Assembly (NCBI GenBank): GCA_007118195.1
Contig: SKSA01000036.1
Coordinates: 1-12,863, forward strand
Origin: Anaerobacillus sp.
Lineage (GTDB): Bacteria; Bacillota; Bacilli; Bacillales; Anaerobacillaceae
Direction: 5' to 3'
Length of the DNA stretch: 12,863 nucleotides
Of this stretch, positions 5,364 through 11,686 are shown in pieces. Under the pieces are notes generated by a model, which had not been told where the DNA came from, ran no database searches, and saw nothing but the letters and a program-made list of their open reading frames with translations. The first letter of the stretch is position 1. The number at the start of each line of letters is the position of its first letter. The translations under genes were made by a program, and so were the position numbers.

Positions 5364-7400
5364 TTACAGTTTTTCTACGCTCACACGTCCTGAAAAAAAC
5401 GTTGCACCGCCACCCATGTCAGCTACACGATCTGGAGTAAGCGCATTGACGAAGTATTTTGTCTCTGGCAGGTCCGCCCATAAGCCTTGACTGACAGCAA
5501 CGCCTTGGAGAACATTTTCACCTATAGATGCAAATAATTCGCATTCTCCACGCTCGTTCCAGACACGAACTTTATCACCGTCATCAATTCCTAATCCTTG
5601 AGCGTCGGTTCGATTTAGATGCAACCTTGCAACCTTCTCTAAACCAATATGTTTCTCATTGTTAGAAAACGTGGAATTTAAAAAGTTGTGGTTCGGTGCT
5701 GGTATAAACATAAACGGATGCTCATTATCTTCAATAATTGGTGTATACGTTGGTAATGGTGAAAAACCTTTAGCAGCTAACGTCTCGGAATATAGCTCGA
5801 TTTTCCCACTAGGGGTACGAAGCTTTGTTTTCAATAACGATTCTCTAGCAGCTTTTACATATTGTTTTTCACTAAGAGTTTCATAGTTTATCCCTTCTAA
5901 ATGAGGGTTTTCAGGGTGCTCCAGAGCTTGGCGCATCATGTCACCATCACTATCATATAAGCACTCATCTTCAAAGCCAAATGCACTTGCTAACAGGCGG
6001 AACACATCGGTATTCGATTTACTCTCTCCATACGCTTCGATCACTGGGTTTTGAATTTGCATATATTGATGCCAATACGATGCATAAAAATCTGTATTTT
6101 CAAATGATGATGTCGCTGGAAGTACGATATCCGCATACATCGCTGTTTCAGTTAAAAATAAGTCATGGACGACTGTAAATAAGTCTTCTCGTTCCAATCC
6201 CTCTCGCACCTTATTACCATCAGGGGTAACAAGCGCTGGATTACAATTGTAAATAAATAATGAACCGACTGGATCTTCATTCTCAAGCAATGCCTGACCG
6301 ATTAAATTCATGTTAATAACACGTGTCTCTTTTTTTAGTAGATCTGGGCGCTCTAAAGCATCACTATTATGAGCAAGGAAGCCACCATTTCCTTTAATCG
6401 CGCCACCACCTCTCACAAGCCATTGCCCTGTTACTGCAGGGAGACACGCGATCGTGCGAATACACATTCCACCGTTATCGTGATGCTGCATCCCGTTGCC
6501 GATTCGAATAAAGGAAGGCGATGTTTCCCCGTACATTCTCGCTAATTTATAGATGTCGCAAGTAGGAACACCGGTAATCTCGGATACAGTTGCTGGGTCA
6601 TACTGCTTTACATGCTCGCGTAACTCCTTATGACCGACTGTATATGTCTCTATGAAACTATCATCTATCTTATTTTCATCAAATAGGATATGCATCAACC
6701 CTAATGCAAGAGCACTATCTGTTCCTGGTAAAATAGGAATAAACCAATCTGCCCAGCGGCCTGTTTGGTTTTTATGAACATCAATGACCACAATTTCAGC
6801 TCCATTTTTACGGGCTTTTTCAGCAATAGCTACTTGATGCATATTCGTACTTACGGCATTAACTCCCCAAAAGATGAATAGTTTCGTGTCAATTGTTTCC
6901 TCTGGGTCTGTTCCAAAGCTTCCACCCATCGTATATTTATAACCTGTTGAACCTGCGGAAGAACAAATCGTTCGCTCAAGACGGCTTGTACCTAAACGAT
7001 GGAAAAATCGGCGGTCCATTCCTTCAGAATTTAACTTACCCATGTTTCCGTAAAAGCTATATGGAAGAATGCTTTCAGGACCTTCTTTTTCGATTAAATC
7101 CTTCCAGCGCAAGCGAATCGTTTCGATCGCTTCATCCCAAGAGATCCTCTCAAATTTGCCTTCACCTTTTGCACCGACACGTTTTAGTGGATATTGAAGA
7201 CGCTTCGGATCATAAATCCGTTCTGTCATATGACGAACCTTATTACATATATTCCCTTTTGTTACAGGATGGTCGGGGTCACCTTGAATTTTAACAATTT
7301 TTCCATCTTTTTTTTGAACAAGTAACCCACATTGATCAGGACAATCAAGAGAGCAAACCGACGGAAAAATCCCATCCTTTTTATTAATAAAACCACTCAT
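5364..7400 (-). CDS. Molybdopterin-dependent oxidoreductase, catalytic subunit (YyaE / BisC-like)
   Basis: Full-length 678-residue member of the DMSO-reductase superfamily, which carries a bis-molybdopterin guanine dinucleotide Mo or W centre. The N-terminal [4Fe-4S] motif is C16-x3-C20-x3-C24-x27-C52. C146 in ERTICSSAGSTG is the likely metal-ligand cysteine. Cofactor-binding segments include WGVNAVSTNMH (178-188), VVIDVHKNQTG (204-214) and LPGTDSALALG (224-234). The C-terminal molydopterin-dinucleotide-binding beta-barrel domain starts near residue 560 (HPFMFIPAPNHNF). There is no twin-arginine signal, so it should be cytoplasmic. No iron-sulfur B subunit or membrane anchor lies nearby, so it resembles the stand-alone B. 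subtilis YyaE group rather than thiosulfate, polysulfide or formate complexes. AAGGAG sits about seven bases before the ATG. It lies 58 bases behind the EamA gene with no terminator between them. The substrate is unknown. Confidence 0.9.
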   Translation of the reverse strand: MSGFINKKDGIFPSVCSLDCPDQCGLLVQKKDGKIVKIQGDPDHPVTKGNICNKVRHMTERIYDPKRLQYPLKRVGAKGEGKFERISWDEAIETIRLRWKDLIEKEGPESILPYSFYGNMGKLNSEGMDRRFFHRLGTSRLERTICSSAGSTGYKYTMGGSFGTDPEETIDTKLFIFWGVNAVSTNMHQVAIAEKARKNGAEIVVIDVHKNQTGRWADWFIPILPGTDSALALGLMHILFDENKIDDSFIETYTVGHKELREHVKQYDPATVSEITGVPTCDIYKLARMYGETSPSFIRIGNGMQHHDNGGMCIRTIACLPAVTGQWLVRGGGAIKGNGGFLAHNSDALERPDLLKKETRVINMNLIGQALLENEDPVGSLFIYNCNPALVTPDGNKVREGLEREDLFTVVHDLFLTETAMYADIVLPATSSFENTDFYASYWHQYMQIQNPVIEAYGESKSNTDVFRLLASAFGFEDECLYDSDGDMMRQALEHPENPHLEGINYETLSEKQYVKAARESLLKTKLRTPSGKIELYSETLAAKGFSPLPTYTPIIEDNEHPFMFIPAPNHNFLNSTFSNNEKHIGLEKVARLHLNRTDAQGLGIDDGDKVRVWNERGECELFASIGENVLQGVAVSQGLWADLPETKYFVNALTPDRVADMGGGATFFSGRVSVEKL

Positions 7401-7458
7401 GCCAAAAACTCCTTCTGCCTTAATGATTCTAAGCTAAGTACCCGTACTCGAATTGTTA

Positions 7459-8343
7459 CTAAGCAGTTTCTTTTATGGTTTGCTTTTTGACTTTTTTCAT
7501 TTTCGCTTCTAAATATCCAGTGCCTAAAATAACCCCGCTCGCAATAAGAATAAAGCCAATCATTTGTAAAAAGACAATGGTCTCACCTAGAAACAAAAAT
7601 GAACCTATTAAAGCGAAAAAAGGTACGAGGTTATTAAATATTGCCGTTTCACCAGCACCAATTTCTTGAATAGCAACATTATAAAGGATATGTCCTAACC
7701 CTGTCGCCACTATTGCCGATGCCAAAAAGACCATCCAAACCATCGGTGTTCCTAAAGTCATTTGACTCGCGTTTTGTGGCTCGATCACAAAACTTAATGC
7801 TAATAAAAAGGCGGAACCAATTAACAACATAACCGCTGTCAATTGTCTAGCTGAAAGTGTAGTTGTTGCCTTTTTTATAATAATAAAAGAAAAAGCTTGC
7901 GAAATCATCGAGATAAAAACAAATAAATCTCCTCTAGAGATTGCACCTAATCCTTCATTTTGTAGAACAACGATAGCAACCCCCGCAAAACCGATGAAAA
8001 TACCAACCATCCGAAGAAACGTTAACCGTTCTCGGAAAAAAATCATTGTTAAAATAACAGTGGCAAGCGGAATTAGCCCGAGAATTAAGCCAGCATTTGA
8101 TGCCGTTGTTTTCACTAAACCGATCGCAAGTAATGCGTGGTGGCCTAACTGTCCAAAAACAGCGGCTAATACTGCATACATCCATTCTTTTTTCGATAAT
8201 TTCCGTAAATCATTAAGAAAAAATAAAACGGTCATAGCTATAATTCCAGCAACGAAAGTTCGGCCTCCTTGCATAACTAAAGGTGGAAATTCAGTTACTA
8301 GAAATTTTATAGCTACAACGTTTAATCCCCAAATAAACATCAC
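7459..8343 (-). CDS. DMT-superfamily permease, EamA family (second copy; start uncertain)
   Basis: Inner-membrane transporter with two EamA repeats of five helices each. The first starts at FIWGLNVVAIKFLV and the second near GDLFVFISMISQAFSFIIIKK. It is clearly different from the EamA protein at 2048-2992. The first ATG/GTG start (GTG 8343) has no ribosome binding site and cuts into the first helix. The frame stays open upstream to 8394, and AAGGGG lies at 8385-8390. Five bases after it is a CTG codon (8379-8377) giving SRAFTYSLLIFVMFIWG, which restores a normal EamA N-terminus at about 306 residues. I think CTG 8379 may be the real start, but I give the conventional coordinate. It lies about 40 bases after ilvE and 58 before the molybdopterin enzyme on the same strand, suggesting one operon. 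An amino- or keto-acid exporter is possible but unproven. Confidence 0.87.
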   Translation of the reverse strand: MMFIWGLNVVAIKFLVTEFPPLVMQGGRTFVAGIIAMTVLFFLNDLRKLSKKEWMYAVLAAVFGQLGHHALLAIGLVKTTASNAGLILGLIPLATVILTMIFFRERLTFLRMVGIFIGFAGVAIVVLQNEGLGAISRGDLFVFISMISQAFSFIIIKKATTTLSARQLTAVMLLIGSAFLLALSFVIEPQNASQMTLGTPMVWMVFLASAIVATGLGHILYNVAIQEIGAGETAIFNNLVPFFALIGSFLFLGETIVFLQMIGFILIASGVILGTGYLEAKMKKVKKQTIKETA

Positions 8344-8420
8344 AAATATTAATAAACTATAAGTAAAAGCTCGAGACAGTCTAACCCCTTCTTTCTAACA
8401 TGCTACCGTTAAGACTACCT

Positions 8421-9494
8421 TTATTTTACTTCTGTTGTCCAGTGGAAAGGATCAGATAACTTTCCTGTTTGAATGCCAGTTAATGTGTCATATAACTTTT
8501 GTGATACGTCACCAATTTGTTTTTGATTGATTTCAATTTTATTACCACGCCATTCAAATGCACCAACCGGTGAAATAACCGCTGCAGTACCCGTACAAAA
8601 AACTTCCTCTAACATACCTTTTTGGTGATATTGGTAAACTTCTTCGATCGAAATTTTTCTTTCTGAAACAGGAATACCCCAATTTCTTAGCATCTCGATA
8701 ACGGACATTCTCGTGATCCCCGGTAAAATGCTTCCACTTAATTCTGGTGTAATTACTTCGCCATTTACTTTGAAAAAGACATTACTCGTTCCAACTTCCT
8801 CAATGTATTTTTTCTCAATCGCATCTAACCATAAAACTTGTGAAAAACCTTCTTTTGCTGCGTTAGATTGTGCATTAAATGTTGCACAATAGTTACCTGC
8901 AGTTTTGGCAGTTCCTGTTCCGCCACGAACAGCTCTTGTATATTGCTCTTCTACTTTAATATCAACAGGAAATATTCCTTGAGGATAATAAGAACCCACA
9001 GGACTTAAAATTACTACTAGTTTATATTGTTTTGATGCAGCTAATCCTAAAAATGGCTCTGTCGCTATAATAAACGGGCGAATATATAAAGATGTTCCTT
9101 CAGCTTCTGGGACCCAATCTTTTTCTAAATTAATCAATTGTTTTAAATAATCTAAAACTTCTTCTTCATTAATGACTGGCATACTTAATCTTTCACATGA
9201 TTGATTCATTCTTTGCATATTCTTGTCGGGTCTAAATAATAAAATTCGACCATCATTTGATCGATATGCCTTTAACCCTTCGAAAACTGTTTGACCATAA
9301 TGAAAAATAACTGCTGCTGGATCTAACGTGATCGGCTCATACGGTGTAATGCGTGGGTGAGCCCAACCTGTCTCAATCGAATAATCCATGACGAACATAT
9401 GGTCAGTAAAATATTTCCCAAAACCTAATTTGTCATCTTCTGGCTTCATTTTCATATTCTTCGCTTTTACAACTTCAACTACTGTAGTACCCAT
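8421..9494 (-). CDS. ilvE: Branched-chain amino acid aminotransferase
   Basis: PLP fold-type IV enzyme that interconverts leucine, isoleucine and valine with their 2-keto acids using glutamate/2-oxoglutarate; cytoplasmic. At 357 residues it matches the 355-365 typical of Bacillus BCATs. Visible motifs: YGQTVFEGLKAYR (66-78), the RPDKNMQRMNQS substrate region (88-99), Schiff-base lysine K197 in GTAKTAGNYCATFNAQ, the PLP-binding EEVGTSNVFF with E233, and the phosphate-binding region LPGITRMSVIEM (257-268). ATG 9494 has AAAAGGGGAG about seven bases upstream. The long leader (about 200 bases) carries a candidate promoter, a CodY-like box and a gene remnant. I saw no T-box (no AGGGTGGTACCGCG-like motif). 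The EamA and molybdopterin oxidoreductase genes downstream are probably co-transcribed. Confidence 0.94.
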   Translation of the reverse strand: MGTTVVEVVKAKNMKMKPEDDKLGFGKYFTDHMFVMDYSIETGWAHPRITPYEPITLDPAAVIFHYGQTVFEGLKAYRSNDGRILLFRPDKNMQRMNQSCERLSMPVINEEEVLDYLKQLINLEKDWVPEAEGTSLYIRPFIIATEPFLGLAASKQYKLVVILSPVGSYYPQGIFPVDIKVEEQYTRAVRGGTGTAKTAGNYCATFNAQSNAAKEGFSQVLWLDAIEKKYIEEVGTSNVFFKVNGEVITPELSGSILPGITRMSVIEMLRNWGIPVSERKISIEEVYQYHQKGMLEEVFCTGTAAVISPVGAFEWRGNKIEINQKQIGDVSQKLYDTLTGIQTGKLSDPFHWTTEVK

Positions 9495-9530
9495 ATTAAT
9501 ACTCCCCTTTTCAAAAGTTCTTCCTATTTA

Positions 9531-9545
9531 AATATTCAGTTAATT
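9531..9545 (-). promoter_or_regulatory. Candidate CodY operator in the ilvE leader
   Basis: On the minus strand 9545-9531 reads AATTAACTGAATATT, which matches 12 of 15 positions of the CodY box AATTTTCWGAAAATT. It lies 37 bases before the ilvE ATG. It would overlap the start site of a weak second promoter (TGGACT, 17 bp, TACTAT with the -10 at 9549-9554). CodY control of branched-chain aminotransferase genes is established in B. subtilis. The AT-rich setting raises the chance of a random match. Confidence 0.4.
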
Positions 9546-9584
9546 AAAATAGTAATTTTATTTCTTCCGTAAGTCCATAGGCTA

Positions 9585-9659
9585 TCATCTTTTTAAAATA
9601 GCAGCCTTGAAGAATAGACTAAAGGCAATTCCATTTACATTCCAAGAAATAAGTTTCAT
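9585..9659 (-). pseudogene. Truncated 5' fragment resembling exodeoxyribonuclease III (exoA/xth)
   Basis: A 24-codon frame starts at ATG 9659 and reads MKLISWNVNGI, then AFSLFFKAAILKR and a stop. MKLISWNVNG is the standard N-terminus of bacterial ExoIII/AP endonucleases, with the metal-binding Asn of SWNVNG, and FFKAA resembles the next helix (FLDFFKEA-like) after a gap of several codons. A real enzyme is about 250 residues, so this is a remnant. An AAGGAG lies 13 bases upstream. It sits between the TATAAT promoter and ilvE, so that promoter may once have served exoA. A short leader peptide is the alternative. Confidence 0.45.
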
Positions 9660-9707
9660 ATATATATGCTTGCTCCTTGCTGAATAAAAATAATCTATAT
9701 TTAATTG

Positions 9708-9736
9708 ATTATACTTTAACGAAAGAAAACTTTAAA
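9708..9736 (-). promoter_or_regulatory. Sigma-A promoter reading toward ilvE
   Basis: On the minus strand a perfect TATAAT (9713-9708) lies 17 bp from TTTAAA (9736-9731, 4/6 to the -35). The -35 box sits inside two overlapping 10-bp palindromes, ACTTTAAAGT (9729-9738) and AAAGTACTTT (9734-9743), which could be an operator. Predicted start near 9700, giving a leader of about 200 bases before ilvE. The leader contains the exoA-like fragment and the CodY-like box. Confidence 0.55.
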
Positions 9737-9875
9737 GTACTTTTGAGTAGCATAATTAACTTATTTATGAAAAAAATAACATCGTCGTTCACTAAGGTGA
9801 TTTTGATACGTTAATCATAGTGGGAACGTTGGTAAATGTGTTATCATTAATAAAAATGAGGAAAGGATGATAAAG

Positions 9876-10250
9876 GTGAGCCAAAAATTTGAAGTTGGGC
9901 AGTTAGTCACTGGTATATATAAAACCGGAAAATACATAGGTGAAATTACCGTGGTAAGAGAGGCAAATTACGTGATGCGAGTTTTAGCTGTGTTGAAGCA
10001 TCCACAACAAGGTGATCTCCATCACCCAAAGAGCGTCGGTGTTGGCTTTTTTCACGAGCGCCGTGCTTTAGCCGATCGCGAACAAGTGAACATTCAACCC
10101 GTCTACGTTAAACCTTATGACAGTGAACTTCCTTCCTATGAAGAGTCGTTACGAAAAGCGTTAGACGAACAAATGAAAGAACTTAAAGAAGACGGTAGCC
10201 CATTCGCCGTTAAATCATTAGAAACGCTCCACTCTATTTATGGTGTCTGA
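9876..10250 (+). CDS. kapB: KapB-family protein (kinase-associated, sporulation phosphorelay)
   Basis: Small cytoplasmic protein of 124 residues, matching the roughly 128 of B. subtilis KapB, which is needed for KinB-dependent signalling into the sporulation phosphorelay. Recognised from FEVGQLVTGIYKTGKYIGEI, LAVLKHPQQGDLHHP, VGFFHERRALADREQ and PSYEESLRKALDEQM, all KapB hallmarks in the right order. Despite the family name 'lipoprotein', there is no signal peptide or lipobox. GTG 9876 is preferred: GAGGAAAGG (9859-9866) lies nine bases upstream, and the resulting MSQKF..G start fits the family. ATG 9867 directly abuts that sequence. The usual kinB partner is not adjacent; the upstream neighbour is the leftward ilvE unit. 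The TGA stop lies at the centre of a palindromic repeat, so the natural C-terminus may have been altered. Confidence 0.88.
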   Translation: MSQKFEVGQLVTGIYKTGKYIGEITVVREANYVMRVLAVLKHPQQGDLHHPKSVGVGFFHERRALADREQVNIQPVYVKPYDSELPSYEESLRKALDEQMKELKEDGSPFAVKSLETLHSIYGV

Positions 10251-10333
10251 CACCCCTCGTGGACAAATCGCTAAAATGTCCACTGGAGACGGACACAGCA
10301 ACAAAAAAGGGCTGTCCCACAAGTGTCTGACAC
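10242..10333. repeat. REP-like palindromic repeat pair (TGTCTGACA) with internal hairpin
   Basis: GGTGTC-T-GACACC (10242-10254) and AAGTGTC-T-GACACTT (10321-10335) share the 11-mer GTGTCTGACAC, 80 bp apart. Between them GTGGACA (10259-10265) and TGTCCAC (10277-10283) form a perfect 7-bp hairpin. The first copy contains the kapB stop codon; the second lies in the loop of the following terminator. The arrangement resembles dispersed palindromic (REP-type) repeats mobilised by IS200-like Y1 transposases, but no such gene is in the window. Confidence 0.5.
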
Positions 10334-10358
10334 TTTCTTTTGGGATAGCCCCTTTTTT
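10303..10358. terminator. Bidirectional terminator after kapB
   Basis: AAAAAAGGGCTGTCCCA (10303-10319) pairs with TGGGATAGCCCCTTTTTT (10341-10358): about 17 bp with one G-T pair and one bulged C. The A and T runs at the base let it work in both directions, ending kapB from the left and the membrane-protein gene from the right. The 21-base loop itself contains the self-complementary AAGTGTCTGACACTT. Confidence 0.85.
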
Positions 10359-10364
10359 GAATAC

Positions 10365-10811
10365 TCAAGTTCCTCCCTCTTTTGTATTTTCACCTCTACG
10401 TTCACGTCGCTCCGATAAAATATCATCAATGATTTCAGTATGTACATTCGCCCATGCATTTTCGCGAAAATGAACAATGACGCTTGAAATTAAAATGGCC
10501 AAATAAAAAAAAGCAAAGAGAGCCCATAAATAGCTTCCATCCCGAAACAACACCCCCTGCAATTGCTTAGAAAAAATAAACAACAGCCATGGTATTGTCG
10601 AAACTAAAATCGGGACCATCCCTGAACCCTTTTTTTCCTTGACCATTCGATAGCGAATCTTCATTAATAATCGGTCACCAAGCGCTTCATAAAACTTTTG
10701 AATTTCCTCAATTTCTGTTATTTCTTTTAACTGCTCTATATGTTCACCGCTACATTGCGTTCTTTTCAATTTCAAATAAAACTTCCAAGCATCCCCTCGA
10801 AATGAAATCAA
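10365..10811 (-). CDS. Two-span membrane protein of unknown function
   Basis: Not recognised. The protein has 148 residues. A charged, helix-rich cytoplasmic N-terminal part (1-61, with the acidic stretch EHIEQLKEITEIEEIQKFYE) is followed by two hydrophobic segments, about 64-82 (GMVPILVSTIPWLLFIF) and 93-115 (SYLWALFAFFYLAILISSVI). The C-tail is short and very charged (ILSERRERRGENTKE). Both termini should face the cytoplasm. The start is TTG 10811, chosen because GGGAGG sits seven bases upstream; no ATG with a ribosome binding site is in the frame. The gene ends seven bases from the terminator shared with kapB. It stands alone and is divergent from the phosphatase operon. It may be a small regulator or scaffold in the membrane, but nothing in the sequence decides this. 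Confidence 0.75.
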   Translation of the reverse strand: MISFRGDAWKFYLKLKRTQCSGEHIEQLKEITEIEEIQKFYEALGDRLLMKIRYRMVKEKKGSGMVPILVSTIPWLLFIFSKQLQGVLFRDGSYLWALFAFFYLAILISSVIVHFRENAWANVHTEIIDDILSERRERRGENTKEGGT

Positions 10812-10898
10812 CGTAAATCCCTCCCTTATTGTAATATGAGCATTTATTACGTTAATTAGTATTATTATTTAGAAATACTAAGCTTGAGCCATATTCCT

Positions 10899-10935
10899 AG
10901 GGGGCAGCTTAGCTCACCTTGCGCTCCCCCTTTTT
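10899..10935 (+). terminator. Intrinsic terminator in the leader of the phosphatase/G1P-dehydrogenase operon
   Basis: AGGGGG (10899-10904) pairs with CCCCCT (10926-10931). The stem extends through AGC/GCT past a bulged C, and TTTTT follows directly. No rightward gene lies upstream (the neighbour at 10811 points left), so this is not a simple gene-end terminator. TGAGC (10885-10889) can pair with GCTCA (10912-10916) in the terminator loop, and an 8-bp hairpin (TTAGTATT/AATACTAA, 10856-10881) precedes it. That would permit attenuation. No known riboswitch class was recognised. Confidence 0.5.
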
Positions 10936-11029
10936 CGAGTTGAATTTATCTTAAGTAATAGAAAAACTTAGTAATTACTGATATTCTGTGAAACAATAGT
11001 TAAAGAACAATTATTTAGGAGTTGAAAAA

Positions 11030-11686
11030 ATGAAGAATTGGGCATTTGTTTCTGATTTTGACGGTACCATCTCTGAAGTCGATTTTTACTCTTTAGTTAT
11101 AGAAAAGTATTTTCCAGATGGTCGAGAATTATTTAAAAGATGGAAAGCAGAAGAAATCCTCGATATAGACTTTCTACAAAAGATTTTCTTATCGATCAAT
11201 CAAGATGAAGAACAAATTATTAACGAAATTACATCGATGCCCATCGATGATTATGTTCCCAACTTTATTAAAGCGGTTCAAAAAAATGGCGGTGATTTCT
11301 ATATTTTAAGTGCTGGAACAGACTATTATATCCATCACTTTTTAAAAAAACATCATATTCAAGACGTCAAAGTATTTTCAAATGAAGGCTACTTTCATGA
11401 GAAAAACATTCATTTAAATATTGACAAAAAACATGAACATTTTTCAAAAAGATATGGAATAAATAAATCGAAAGTGATCACACAATTAAAAGATCAATAT
11501 GATTTCGTCTATTTCATCGGTGATAGTGAGCCTGACAGCCACCCAGCCAAACACGCTGACATTACTTTTGCTAAAGGAGCGTTGCAACATATTTTAAAGG
11601 AGCAAAACACCCCGTTCATTCCCGTCAATACGTTCAAGGAAGTCGAGCAATTTTTCATAGACAAGGGAGTGATCCAATCATGTTAA
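11030..11686 (+). CDS. HAD-superfamily phosphatase, MtnX-like
   Basis: Cytoplasmic phosphohydrolase of 218 residues, close to the usual MtnX length (about 220-235). All four HAD motifs are present: DFDGTIS with nucleophile D9 and acid/base D11, S94 in YILSAGTDYY, a lysine at K146 or K148, and the Mg-binding GDSEPDS (164-170, D165/D169). The helical cap between motifs I and II (about 18-80) is of the small HAD-IB type. True MtnX acts in methionine salvage, but no mtn genes are nearby. The gene overlaps a G1P dehydrogenase by 7 bp, so a glycerol-phosphate or prenylglyceryl-phosphate type substrate is more likely by context. That is inference. TAGGAG lies eight bases before the ATG. It follows a leader with a terminator-like hairpin. 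Confidence 0.85.
   Translation: MKNWAFVSDFDGTISEVDFYSLVIEKYFPDGRELFKRWKAEEILDIDFLQKIFLSINQDEEQIINEITSMPIDDYVPNFIKAVQKNGGDFYILSAGTDYYIHHFLKKHHIQDVKVFSNEGYFHEKNIHLNIDKKHEHFSKRYGINKSKVITQLKDQYDFVYFIGDSEPDSHPAKHADITFAKGALQHILKEQNTPFIPVNTFKEVEQFFIDKGVIQSC

Noticed and set aside
7994..8362. 122-residue plus-strand frame opposite the second EamA gene
   Set aside because: It is antisense to a clear transporter gene, has composition expected from the reverse strand, and has no ribosome binding site or recognisable domain.
9495..9700. T-box or other known riboswitch before ilvE
   Set aside because: No AGGGTGGTACCGCG-type antiterminator motif and no terminator hairpin in the leader on the minus strand.
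10240..10473. Plus-strand frame after kapB
   Set aside because: It runs through the repeat, the terminator and the antisense of the membrane-protein gene. It is an artefact of these elements.
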